The notes beneath the pieces were generated by a model. The model did no database searches. It was not told the DNA's origin and saw only the letters and a program-made list of their open reading frames with translations. Below, piece after piece: positions 1-9,261 of a stretch of DNA of 64,000 nt (the first letter of the stretch is position 1; every line of letters begins with the position of its first letter). Source of the stretch: Halichondria panicea (taxonomy: Eukaryota > Porifera > Demospongiae > Suberitida > Halichondriidae); assembly GCF_963675165.1 (NCBI RefSeq), contig NC_087377.1, forward strand, positions 15,558,198 through 15,622,197, written 5' to 3'. The translations under genes were made by a program, and so were the position numbers.

Positions 1-1986
1 TCACCGATAACAACACTCTGTACCGAGTCACCCATCTTGATTGGTATGTCTTTTCCTGTTCTCCATTTCAGAGTGAGTGGAGGTCTCAACTCTCTGGGAG
101 GGGGACCCTGAATAATGAATGAGTGTAATTAGGATAGTGTCTACTAACAAGCGAGTGTTACTTGTAGCAATAATTGCATGCACACTAAATCACTTTCTCT
201 AATTAGCTTAAGAGGCCACGCCCACCAGTCTAATAGAATGTACAGTACGATTATAAGAGATCAAAGCTTCTACTATAGCTCTGCAATAATATAATGGTGC
301 ATTTTGTGTCACCTGTCTCTGCTGTTGAATGATGGCGTCTCTCCTGACCAGCTCAGCATCTTTGTGCTTAGTCTGTTCCCTGTGAGCCTGTACAGGGGAA
401 CGTTGGTGGAAATCTTTGAATTAAAACACAGACGTAAATATCATTAGTGGAAATTCTACAACAGAACAAGAACAAACAACAATTTCCGCTAAAGGAAGTA
501 CATAATTATAAGCACACTCAAACGGATGTGTAGTTACGGCTTAACACATGAGACAGCATCCATGCATGTTAAGGTACAATACTATTGTTGCTGTGGGAAT
601 CTCATTATCACACTACATGTACGCACCTTCTTGACTGGTTGAGGGTCCTTTGACCTCCTCTTTGTTGCCTCCACTGAACCAGAACCTCTCGTCAAGTAAG
701 CATCTAGAAAATCGATACCAACATTAATACAGACGAATATGATTTTTTTCGTTAGGGTTATAGTTATAGGGTTAGCGGAATTGTAAAACACATAATTATA
801 ATTAACTCACAGATGTCCCTGGCAGATGGTCTCCTCCTCATGTCTTCTTGCAAACAACTGTTGATAAGCTTTCTCAACCTGTGTGTGTGAGGGATCTGGG
901 CAACATGGAATGATCGATCCTTGGCTGATTTAATGGTCTCTAGCTTGCAAACAACCTGCGTCACAATCACCCCATAGGAAAACACATCCAGGCTACTATC
1001 GTATTTCTCTTCTTCCAATCGAATAGCCTCGAGAGGTAGATACCCCATACGGTGACCAATGGCTGTGAGGGTGTGGCTAAGCTTGGAGGAATCATATAGC
1101 CGTGACATGCCAAAGTCGGATATCTTTGCGACAGGCACTGGTCGTGTTAGCTTCAGCAAGACGTTATCGCCACAGAGGTCACGATGGATAATCTGCTTGC
1201 TATGAATGTAGGCCAGACCACAAGCCATGTCTTTGGAGAGGCTAATTTCACATTCGCTAGTGAGGGACTCTTCATCAAGGCCAGAGAAATAGGATCTCAG
1301 ATTGCAATCCATCAGCTCAACAACGAGGATTGTACTCCCTGATTTGGGGTGCTTGGCAGTCGACAAAAACTGAACAACATTTGGGTGCTGGAACGACTTG
1401 AGAAAATCACTCTCACGATCAATTGCATTGCTAGCTTCTTCATTCTTGCCGACTGAAATACTTGCCTGCATCTCCATAGCATCGTGAAGCAGCACTTTGA
1501 CTGCACAAATCTCGCCCTTGTAGCTGCCTTTGAAGACTGCTCCAAATGCACCTTTACCAAGACGCTCGTTTAGGAAAACAGTTAAATCCTCGTTGATCTT
1601 CTGGCGATCTTGGTCAACTGTGGAATGTTGTGTGGGGTAAAATATTATGCCGAATTGGTGCTTACCTTGTAATTTAGGGTTGTTTGGACCAGTAGACAGT
1701 AGATGATCTCTTTCGATGGTCTGGGCTATGTGAACTTCACTCACGATGGGACTTGACAAAGCCTCCACCATCTCTTTCCAGCTCTTCCCTCCTTCATTCA
1801 GCCATTCTTTCAAACCCTCACGATAACAGTCATCAGGATTGTTGCTCCATTCTTTCCCGATGCTGTCAATTGTAGCTGAGGGTACGTCAAGAATAAGCAA
1901 GATGTTTCGCCACTTAATTCGAGCATCAAACGTGACGAGATACAATCTCTTTAGATCTGCTATCGTAAGATAGTCGGACATCTTCT
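1..1986 (-). CDS. Gene A: Death-domain / kinase / coiled-coil / Kelch protein (3' part beyond window)
   Basis: Predicted cytosolic signalling protein. Exons in minus order: 1986-1666 (Met codon 1981-1979; Death-like domain with YLTIADLKRLYLVTFDAR near the N-terminus), 1617-811 (kinase), 703-627 (linker), 387-313 (coiled coil, 25 codons ending QQQRQ) and 107-1 (start of the Kelch exon, cut by the window). The intron between Death and kinase exons is only 48 nt. The kinase has a glycine loop LGKGAFGAVFKG, a lysine in AVK, a catalytic loop HRDLCGDN and DFG, so catalysis is plausible. Splice phases are consistent throughout (phase 1 after Death and kinase exons, then 0). A 5' UTR exon probably ends at 2090 with donor gtaagt. 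Exon borders are read from GT/AG sites and agreement among seven paralogues. Family functions (adaptor-type Death folding, TKL-like phosphorylation) are known; the role here is inferred. Confidence 0.85.
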
Positions 1987-2089
1987 CTGTAGAATAATTA
2001 TGGTTATTAGAATTATGTGATAAAATAATATTGGGTGTGTGCAAACTAAATCATGTACATACAGTAAAAACAGTACTGTCTGCACTTAC

Positions 2090-2318
2090 TGATAATAATC
2101 CAGAGGCTACAGTGCTAGTAGTGCAGTCAGTGCAGTATCTTCCACTCACAGTGCAGTGTAACAGTTTAGTTTGACAGTTGTACAATTACAAGACACGCCC
2201 TTTTTCCTCTGCAGAATAAACAATATCTTGTCACGTGATAAACCACACGGATTCAGTCAGTTTTGAAGCTCTGAGCAAGTGGTCAAACTATTTGTCTGTA
2301 TTGGTTGAGGCTGAAGAC
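2090..2318. promoter_or_regulatory. Divergent promoter between gene A and plus-strand leader exon
   Basis: About 230 bases separate the probable 5' UTR exon of gene A (minus) from the plus-strand leader ATG at 2319. A palindromic E-box CACGTG sits at 2232-2237 in the context TTGTCACGTGATAA. This is the classic core recognised by USF/MYC-class bHLH-zipper factors, and a USF-type gene lies in this window. The same region recurs upstream of genes C, F and G, and in a more diverged form in D. No TATA box is obvious. The bidirectional role is inferred from the head-to-head layout. Confidence 0.5.
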
Positions 2319-2365
2319 ATGAGTCCATGGACAGGGACTACTGAGGAACCTTCATCAAGAACAAG
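2319..2365 (+). CDS. Leader exon (MSPWTGTTEEPSSRTR) of plus-strand unit 1
   Basis: Short first coding exon starting at ATG 2319 in a ccatgg-rich context and ending at the donor AG|gtaatg, phase 2. Copies occur at 22583, 32988, 46854 and 63347, and a start-less relic ends at 26260. In phase it fits the exon beginning ACACTGACTCAG at 26547, so its original partner was probably that JIP-like gene. No matching second exon is seen in this unit: the similarity to the bHLH gene's intron stops near 2750, before the exon. Probably an orphan 5' exon kept by duplication of the promoter. Confidence 0.45.
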
Positions 2366-3228
2366 GTAATGTACTTATTCATAAATAATTACAAAAAGAG
2401 AGGTCATTTCTTTTGGAGGTTGAGAAAAATTCCTGGTGTTGCATATTTATAGGGTCGCATCTAATTGGAGGTTACTCTACCATCCTCGATTACAGGCTGC
2501 TTAAAATTACTTCTAGCGGCCTGGAATCGAGGTCAGAAAATTGCCTAAGATCGAGGGTGTCGCATATTTGGAGGGTCACCTTAAATTGAACAAGTACGGT
2601 ACTTGTGTATAATGTGTAGTTAGTTATAATGTGGGCCCTAACTTTGGACGTTTCGTTTTCGTATTATTTTCGCTTTCGTATTACATGGTTAGAATTTGCA
2701 TGATGATAACTACCTCCCAAGTAACGAACACACACACACTTGTTGTTCCCGCCCATACTTGTACTCAGAGATGTGCTCACAGAATAAGGCCTATAGTTTA
2801 CTAGGATCATTTATGAGATGGAGGATTGAGATATTTCGGGCACACCACTGTCAGTGTGTACTGTATACCGTATAGCGGGTAGGGTATAAACTTTCATAGA
2901 ATGACCGTTGAAAGGTTTTCGCGGATTTAATTTTCATGGAATAGCAGCCTTTCTGCAGCATGCATGCATGCGATATTAAATTCTAAACCTGTGTAGGGTA
3001 CCAGCTACATAGTCTTGTACATGGCTTGTAATAATAATTATTATACGTGTATAATTATGATGATATCCCATTTTGTACTACATCAGGAGTGCATGAACTC
3101 CTGGTACTATAATAATTATTATCGGGTTTTAAATACAGCGACTTTTCAATTACGAATTGCGAAATTCGCTCAATAGATTGATTTCCCATTTATAGTTGCA
3201 ACACAATCAAGCTTGTACAGTGTCATTC
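2366..3228. other. Intron-like spacer, no gene seen
   Basis: Non-coding stretch with repeated short phrases of the form GCATATTTAGAGGGTCGC (near 2445 and 2565). They recur at 33,115-33,345 in the equivalent position after the leader exon. From about 2640 it matches the intron before bHLH exon 2 (gtttcgttttcg) and then diverges at about 2750. A GCATGCATGC run is near 2960. No supported exon. Confidence 0.4.
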
Positions 3229-3361
3229 ACAATCCATTAACCTCTCATTGGATAGTACTGTCCCTATTCCTGTGTTGTACACTACTGTCTATTTAATTGT
3301 AGATTGTGTTATTTATGTTTATGTGATCAATTTCCTGAACCAATTTTCCCTCCCCCCACAG

Positions 3362-3571
3362 TCTCGTGCATGGACAAAGATGATGTGTACAGTTTTGGAG
3401 TGCTTGCTTGTGAAGTGGTGAATGCCAGATTTCCTGAAGCTGCTGTATTTCTTGGTCTGCTATCGAGTATGGAAGGTGTATGGCGGGAGCTCCACCCACT
3501 CATCACCTCAGGACAGACCCTCCATGGACACTGTGTTACACCACATCAAACAATTGGACTCTGAGTCTTAG
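3362..3571 (+). pseudogene. Kinase C-lobe exon fragment, block 1 (frameshifted)
   Basis: Acceptor ccccacag precedes 3362. The frame reads SCMDKDDVYSFGVLACEVV, a kinase subdomain IX signature (D-V-Y-S-F-G-V). The frame then reaches a TGA at 3562. After a shift of one frame, the same DNA reads PQDRPSMDTVLHHIKQL and stops at TAG 3569-3571. That is the usual subdomain XI (R-P-S-M). So the C-lobe is present but broken by an indel between HPLI and RPSM. Only the last part of the kinase is present. Its sequence differs from genes A-G, so it comes from another TKL-like kinase family. Same frameshift in blocks 2 and 3. Confidence 0.6.
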
Positions 3572-3740
3572 TATTGGTGCATGAGTGTGTTATTATTAAT
3601 TTGTGTAAAGAGATTTAATAATTATTCTTGCAAACAAAGTGGGGGAGGGGCTGCTCAAGATGAGGGGGTGTTGCATATATGGGGTCAGAGATCAGAAAGC
3701 CATGTGGACTCACTGAAAACTGTACTAGATATCATGCAAG

Positions 3741-3910
3741 ATGAAGGCAGCCTTGATAGCAGCCACGGTCCTCACACTTGTCTGCTCCCTTCATAAAGCC
3801 AGCTCTCTGGGGAAGCTGAACGTACCGATGGTTTTACTTCCCTATGTCCCCTCCAGCACTGGAGTCAAGGTCAACTTCACTCTGAGCTCCCCTCAAGGTT
3901 GCTTCTCCTG
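3741..3910 (+). CDS. NUP210-like first exon with signal peptide, block 1
   Basis: ATG 3741 opens a 170-nt exon to the donor TCCTG|gtcagt. The first 25 or so residues form a hydrophobic signal peptide (MKAALIAATVLTLVCS). The following KLNVPMVLLPY and VNFTLSSPQGCFSW match the conserved start of the luminal part of nuclear pore membrane glycoprotein 210 as I remember that family (KLN-P-VLLP, VNFTL, GC-W). No further NUP210 exon is recognised in the block, so this is an isolated exon. In blocks 2 and 3 the same exon has two extra bases that break the signal peptide frame. A truncated gene is most likely. Confidence 0.5.
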
Positions 3911-4259
3911 GTCAGTGTACCTACTGTGTGTGTGTAGGGGAGGGGGGATACTGGTGTAAGCTGTGACCCTGAGTTACAGTCAATAGTTAATTAAGCTTGG
4001 TGCAAAGATTTAGGCCTAAAAACAATTTTAACGTGGCTTAATATTGCTCGGTGAATTCCAGCGTCCAATAATTATTATATAATTATAGTGCAATAAAAAT
4101 AATTAATGATTACGTATAATTATTATGCCACGCCCACACACACAGGTTGAGCATTAAACCGGACATAGTGTCAGATATCTAACCATGCAGCTAGCATACT
4201 TGTAGTGATACATGTGTGTCTCTCCCCTGCCCTAACCACACCCCCTCACACACATGCAG

Positions 4260-4911
4260 GTGTTGGCAAGTCCACTCTCCTCCGCTCTATGGCGTGTCAT
4301 GAGCTGCGTCTACCAGCTGGTGTGAGTGTACTACACGTGGAGCAAGAGGTCACCGGGGACAACACACTAGCACTGGATAGTGTACTCGAGTGTGACACTG
4401 AGAGAGTGCAGCTGCTCGCTAGAGAGGGGGAGCTACTGCATGGCCTCAGGGAACAAGAACACAGCAGCAGGCAGGTCTGTATACTAGGGGTGGGGGGAGG
4501 TGTTTTAAGTACAGTAAAATTACAATAATGAATTTTATTACCAAATTTGTGTCCAGGGTTACCAGTGTGTAGGTGTCCTAGTGTGTAGTGTACTGTGTGT
4601 TTGACTGCTAGTCAGCATTCCTATGATTATGGTTTGTGTGTATATTTTCAGTAGTTATTTTCAGTACTTTATTTACCTTTCATCTGCCCCTCTCTCTGTA
4701 TGTGTAGCGCTTCTGATGAGCTGGCTGAGGTATACCTTCCACTACAGGAGATAGACGCTGATGAAGCACCAGCAAGGTAACTGTACCCAGTAGATCAAGT
4801 ACCATCTTACACACTGTGCTCACTCACTCACAGAGCTGGCTGTATTCTGGCTGGTCTGGGGTTCACTCCACAGAAGAATGAGATTTTATCAGCTAAGACA
4901 CTATTTGCAAG
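4260..4911 (+). pseudogene. ABCF3/GCN20-like ATPase fragment, block 1
   Basis: Three exons: 4260-4474, 4708-4776 and 4834-4911. They encode a Walker A (GVGKSTLL), then LHVEQEVTGDNTLALDSVLE, then DELAEVYLPLQEIDADEAPAR, then AGCILAGLGFTPQ. This order is diagnostic for ABCF3-type cytosolic ABC proteins (translation-control family, no membrane domain). After GFTPQ the usual signature segment (SGGW...) is missing and the frame jumps to TLFAR, so about 19 residues holding the ABC signature are gone. The junction of exons 1 and 2 needs phase 2; a GC donor at 4470 would fit, the GT donor at 4475 would not. Walker B and the second ATPase half are absent. Best read as a decayed fragment. Confidence 0.6.
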
Positions 4912-4984
4912 GTAAGCAGTTTTTGTGAGACGGAAGTGCTGACATTAATTAATCTTCTGTTTTCTAGGGGAAGGCATGGGTGTT

Positions 4985-5360
4985 TTTTCAGAATCAGGCT
5001 GTTTTCAGAGCTATCTTTTAGCTGCCATAACTTGAATTCCGTGGATACAATTTCAATGATTTTCTGATTTTCTGAAAGCTTAGAAAGAGACCTTTCAAAT
5101 GGTGTCATCAAAGTTTATATTTGAAAGATAAAAGTATTTGCCAATTTGGCCATACCATGAATAAAATAGCCCATGGGGTCCAAGGCGGAAAATTACAAAT
5201 TAGGGCCCCAACAAAATTTTGGATCGAAACACATCATTTGAAAGGTCTCTTTCTAAGCCTTTCAGAAAATCATAACTTTTTTGACATTGGATCAACGGTA
5301 TTAAAGTTAATGGCTGTTTAAAAATCAGGTTTGTTTTTAGAGCTATCTTTTAGAGGCCAT
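4985..5360. repeat. Intronic inverted-repeat arm (block 1, left)
   Basis: Holds internal mirrored phrases (gagctatcttttag at 5008 and again at 5339; gaccttttcaaatgg-type near 5090, aaaggtctctttctaagc near 5240). Parts are inverted with respect to 6345-6490 (cattggatcaacggtattaaag versus ctttaataccgttgatccaatg). The pair brackets the exons at 5508-6104. It recurs at 36,230/37,550 and 55,210/56,580. Confidence 0.5.
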
Positions 5361-5507
5361 AACTTGAGTTAGGAACGTCCTATTTAAAAAACTCAAAGAC
5401 GCATTCTGTAGCTTTGAGAAAGCACTATTGTATACAATTAAAGTGTCTTAAAACCGCTAATTGCTCGCAGTGCCAAAGCTCACTAATTTGTGTGTCCTAT
5501 GCTGTAG

Positions 5508-6104
5508 ATGTGGGAACACGGAACCATCGTCGGTTGTGTGCAGTGTATTATAGTCATACCCCCGGGTTTGAAGTGTCCATGGACTACTGGACCGTGTCAT
5601 GCAGCTGCTGGAGGTGTCCTTCACCAAAGATGGCAGTAGATACTTCCTCAAGGCAGCTAAAGGTGAGGGTTGCATAAGCACAGCTGTGTATGTGTGTTAG
5701 GGACTTGTGAAGGAACTACATATGTATTCAGTCCAGTTTGTTGGGAATTAGTGGCCGTGAGGTTTTTGAAGTGTATGTGTTGAATCCACTGGAAGATTAT
5801 TTTGTCATGAAATTTATTCCTACAACTACACTTGCTCACTGCCCACACTTCTGCACTGCTTGTGTTTACCGCTCCCTCCCCTGCACACACACTCCACAGA
5901 CTCTACCTAGTTCCCGGGCCGTTGTGCAGAGGTGTGTGTACGTGGGAAGGTGATTAGGAAACTGGGCATGCTCCATCCTGGTGTGTCTGTTGTGCAGCTC
6001 TAGTGTGTGTGAGACTGGGAGGTGTGTCTGGTGCAGCTGTTCTCACGGCCTCCTCCAACCAGTACCTGCCCTCCGTACTCTCCAGGGAGAACCTATCTCC
6101 TCAG
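5508..6104 (+). pseudogene. Unassigned exons, block 1 (5508-5662, 5895-5950, 5998-6104)
   Basis: Three segments with good splice borders: tgtag|5508 to AAAG|gtgagg; ccacag|5895 to about 5950; tgtgcag|5998 to CAG|gttagt. The first is open in one frame only for TPGFEVSMDYWTV and in another for QLLEVSFTKDGSRYFLK, with a TGA between. The last reads VRLGGVSGAAVLTASSNQYL. I do not recognise the family. Because they follow ABCF3- and NUP210-like exons they could belong to either, but I see no motif that decides. Nearly identical in blocks 2 and 3. Confidence 0.35.
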
Positions 6105-6344
6105 GTTAGTGTGTGTTCATCATGACCTCCTTGACAGTATGTACCCATGCCAGGTGTGTGTTTAGGGTCAATACTGCAAGGTCATGTACTGTACATAATT
6201 ATGTCATGTACATATAATTATAGCCTGGATCCCAGGGTAGGCCGGTGAACGAGGCTAGTACATATAATCCTTTTGTTTGTAGTTAGGGTGCTTTAGTAAC
6301 CATTAAAGATCTAACATACTCTTCTTGAGGGGAGGGGTAGTTAA

Positions 6345-6600
6345 ACACATTATTTTAAACAGCCATACTTTAATACCGTTGATCCAATGTCAAAATTTAT
6401 ATTATTTGCTTAAAGCTTAGAAACAGACTTTCAAATAATGTGCTTCAATCCAAAATTTCTTTGGTGTAATTTTTCGGCCTTGGACCATCAGCTATTATCC
6501 TTGGTTGTGTCCAAATTAGTTTTGTAGCTCAAAATAATATGAACTTTGATGGCGACGTTTGAAAGGTATATCTTATATACCATTCGATTCCTTGTTAAAA
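6345..6600. repeat. Intronic inverted-repeat arm (block 1, right)
   Basis: Starts near aacagccat and contains ctttaataccgttgatccaatg, the reverse complement of the phrase at about 5281-5306. It then runs through ggccttggaccat, mirrored as atggggtccaaggc at about 5174. The segment is non-coding. It marks the right boundary of the exon cluster above. Confidence 0.45.
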
Positions 6601-6792
6601 AACGCTTCTATCTATATATGCTGTAGAGCTGGTAAGCTCCACATTTTGTGATCTTGTGTGTGTGCATTGGGTGCATGATGTGAGATCAATTTCAACATGG
6701 TATGGAGTGTTGTTAACATGGAGGTTGACATTGTATGAGTGTAATAATGTGCGACCCCCCCCCCCACACACACCTTTAGGCCAACTATGCTG

Positions 6793-7024
6793 CTCACTCT
6801 AACTGACTCTTACGATTATTATTCTAGTATTCATAATGTAAGTACGTACATATTGTATACCAGTACATGTGTTGTGTGGTGTCCCTTTTATCATAGTTGA
6901 GTGTGAGTGTGAGAGGCCATATATATAAGGAGGACATACGTGTGTCGAGGCTGGAGGTGGCCCGTGTGCTGAGGGAGAGAAATTAGTACAAAGAGAAGTA
7001 CCTCTCACTATTGGAGCAGATTAG
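6793..7024 (+). pseudogene. JIP3/SPAG9-like coiled-coil exons, block 1 (nonsense)
   Basis: An exon ending at 6840 before gtaagt encodes LTDSYDYYSSIHN. The next exon, 6930-7024, encodes EDIRVSRLEVARVLRERN then a TAG (6984-6986), then KEKYLSLLEQI. The motif EVARVL-ERN-YKE is characteristic of the second coiled coil of JNK-interacting proteins 3/4, kinesin/dynein cargo scaffolds. The stop replaces the GAG seen at 26,827. The copy is therefore not able to give a full protein. Confidence 0.5.
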
Positions 7025-7261
7025 GTAAAGGGTCATCGTGTAGTGTTTGTAAAGCAGTCATCATAACTCTAATACATACTAACACTGTGTATCCAGAGGA
7101 GGTTCGACAGGTGCAGTGCAGCTCAAGCAATTAGTCTCTGATTACACGCTTGCATGAGCGGATAATTAGTGTTCATGCAATCAAAGGCTAATACATACTA
7201 ACACTGTGTATTTGTACTAACAATGTTAGTTGATTAATAATAATGTTTCTCTGTTGCACAG

Positions 7262-7321
7262 GATGAGTGCTGACTCGGCTCTGTTTAAGTTCAAGAGCAA
7301 GAAATCAAAGTGGCTCGACTA
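7262..7321 (+). CDS. Lys-rich exon (MSADSALFK... WLD), block 1
   Basis: Acceptor gttgcacag, donor CTA|gtgagt. The frame reads SADSALFKFKSKKSKWLD and joins in phase 2 to the exon at 8649 (YAAIFQPGQVLRRQ). It is the same gene body as the JIP-like coiled-coil exon and appears again at 28,247 and 38,450. The apparent TAG after WLD is part of the donor site. Protein identity beyond this is unknown. Confidence 0.4.
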
Positions 7322-7621
7322 GTGAGTTGTGTCACGTCAGTTAGTGTGTAGAGTTCTAGTGAAGCTTTTCTTATTCTAGTCACTCTATAGAGATTATTAT
7401 AGAATACAGTCAGGTTAATTAATGGACTCCATAGCGGACCTATGCCACCTCTAGAGTACAGCTATACTGTTTCACTGTATATCTTGAAGTAAGATTATAA
7501 TCTAGTGCAATAAGATACTATTAGTGTTATGATTCTACTAAAACTCGTTCTCAAAAGTTTCAGCCTATAGTCTAGTTTTATTTTATTGCTCCCGTTACTT
7601 GCTGCTTAGCCAGATCATATA

Positions 7622-8488
7622 TGTTATAGTTATAACACGGGCACAAGGGATGTATGGAATATATTGCACTGAAGCACGAGGGCGCCAGCCCCGAGGGCTG
7701 AGTGCAATATATGCCAATGCAGCCCGAGTGCACGTGTTATAACTAGTTTATATCCCTAGGGCATAGAAACATACACTGTCCTAGTAACACAATATAAACT
7801 GCACAAAAAAGACAGAGACAACTCTAGACACAGCTCCATCTCTTCTCTCTTCTAGACGCCAGTATCTGCATGCAGCGTGTAAGATTGGCATGACCGACGA
7901 ATGGCTTGACACAAAATTGTTGAAGTTCCAACGCTGAAATCTGCAAAACAGCCCCACCCCACTTCTGGTGCTGCAAAACAGCCCCGCCCCACTTACTGCT
8001 GCAAAGAAACAGCCCCACCCCACTACTCAATGAATACATGTGTATTTAATAGCTGCTGGTCTACGCTTGGCCTCATAACCAAGCCAAGAAAGCTGCTTCT
8101 ACACTGCTGCAAAACAGCTCATGCCCCCAGCAAAAAGAGCCACTTCTAGTGCTAGGGTGAAGCAGAATTGACATGCATCACGAGGACTAGGTCGATCTAG
8201 GAACACAGAATCTTCCACAAAATGAATCTTAGACAATTTTAAAACCTGCATGGTTGCAAGAAGAAACTCCAGCAGTACTGAACATTCATTCCTGCATGGC
8301 TGGACATACTTTGATACTTGTTATTTCTCATGCGTATTAATTTAATTTTAATTTAATTGTCTGTCTAAATGCCAGAGGGGCGTTTTGTGGTCAGTGCAAT
8401 ATGACTTTGCGGTCAGTGCAATATGACTTTCAGCAGTGCATTATGCTGCATATTGCACTTGGCAACAACGTAGCAACGGGATATAAAC
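7622..8488. mobile_element. Dispersed hairpin-bearing element, copy 1
   Basis: Blocks 2, 3 and the 28-kb copy read straight through catatatactattgtataacactcc. Here about 870 bases are inserted. The element begins with a palindromic gttatagttataac, carries a long hairpin (TATTGCACT ... AGTGCAATA around 7650-7715) and repeats the AGTGCAATAT motif at 8392-8460. Copies: 53,071-53,375 (same strand) and 47,657-47,840 (opposite strand). No coding region seen; non-autonomous. Confidence 0.55.
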
Positions 8489-8648
8489 TATTATATAACA
8501 CTCCTCTGGTTTCTATAGATCTTTATTATTTATGTCAACAGCCGAGGGTAGCACTTCAGTGCTCTAGTTCTAATTGTAGATTGACTGATCGATTTGTCTT
8601 CCGTACTATTGTTTGATTTTTCCACCCCTCATCTTTTCCGGCCCCCAG

Positions 8649-8718
8649 TTATGCTGCCATTTTTCAGCCCGGCCAAGTGTTGAGGAGACAAGAAGAGGCG
8701 CTGAGAATGGAGGTAGAG
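8649..8718 (+). CDS. Exon YAAIFQPGQVLRRQEEALR, block 1
   Basis: Acceptor ccccag, donor GAG|gtacag. The predicted segment is amphipathic and charged (RRQEEALRMEVE), a possible coiled coil. It joins in phase 2 after the exon ending at 7321. Copies at 28,768, 38,973 and 58,006. Family not recognised. Confidence 0.4.
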
Positions 8719-8954
8719 GTACAGAGTACATTAGCTGGAAAATGCATTTGTGTCATACTTTGTAGAGTCCCTTAAAGTCATTCAAGGTCAGCTATAGTGT
8801 GTCCTATTTGAAGGTGTGCAATGTACAATCATGTACGACCCCCCCCCCCACACACACACACCTTTAGGCCTACTATGCTGCTAAGAAAGAGAGGGGCCTC
8901 ACGTAAACTGGCCACTCAGTGTGACTATGACCATGTGACTCTTTAACCCCTCAG

Positions 8955-9073
8955 TTCCCGAGCCCCACCCCTCACTGTCTGACTCGGAAGAGGAGATACA
9001 CTTTGGATTCTGGGAGAAGGCGTCCACCCTACCCTCGGACAAGACCCCAACCAAGGACCTGAATTTGTTATGA
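8955..9073 (+). CDS. Acidic C-terminal exon (SLSDSEEEI... DLNLL), block 1
   Basis: Acceptor cccctcag; phase 1 frame reads PEPHPSLSDSEEE then FWEKASTLPSDKTPTKDL and stops at TGA 9071. Seven copies occur in the window (14,814; 29,070; 39,276; 43,366; 57,250; 58,311), each just before a minus-strand Kelch exon or its spacer. Here the third Asp after EEE is changed (atacac for atagac). In the other possible phase the exon would stop at atag, so the phase-1 frame is preferred. The gene is the plus-strand convergent partner of the Kelch gene. Confidence 0.5.
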
Positions 9074-9261
9074 GACTGTTAAATATTATTTTGTCTGTTT
9101 TTGCACTATTTTCTGGCAATGTAATTATGTATGTACCACTTCATGTCATCATAATAACTATAATTATATGCGATAAAATTCTGTTGCAACTTAATTTTCT
9201 CAACATGTAAAAAAATATCAATATCGTTATAAACTCATCGCACAATCAATTAACAAAATAA

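Noticed and set aside
313-413. Longer 101-nt version of the coiled-coil exon using ttcaaag as acceptor
   Set aside because: It would be out of phase with linker and Kelch exons; the pyrimidine-rich ttcccctgtacag acceptor gives 75 nt and phase 0-0 in A, B, C, E and F.
1312-1560. Open frame of about 80 codons within the kinase exon, repeated in genes C, D, F and G
   Set aside because: It is another frame of the conserved kinase exon; its conservation follows from the kinase frame and it crosses no splice sites sensibly.
7321-7323. Stop codon after KSKWLD in the Lys-rich exon
   Set aside because: The TAG overlaps a good donor (A|gtgagt), and splicing in phase 2 to the FQPGQ exon keeps the frame open.
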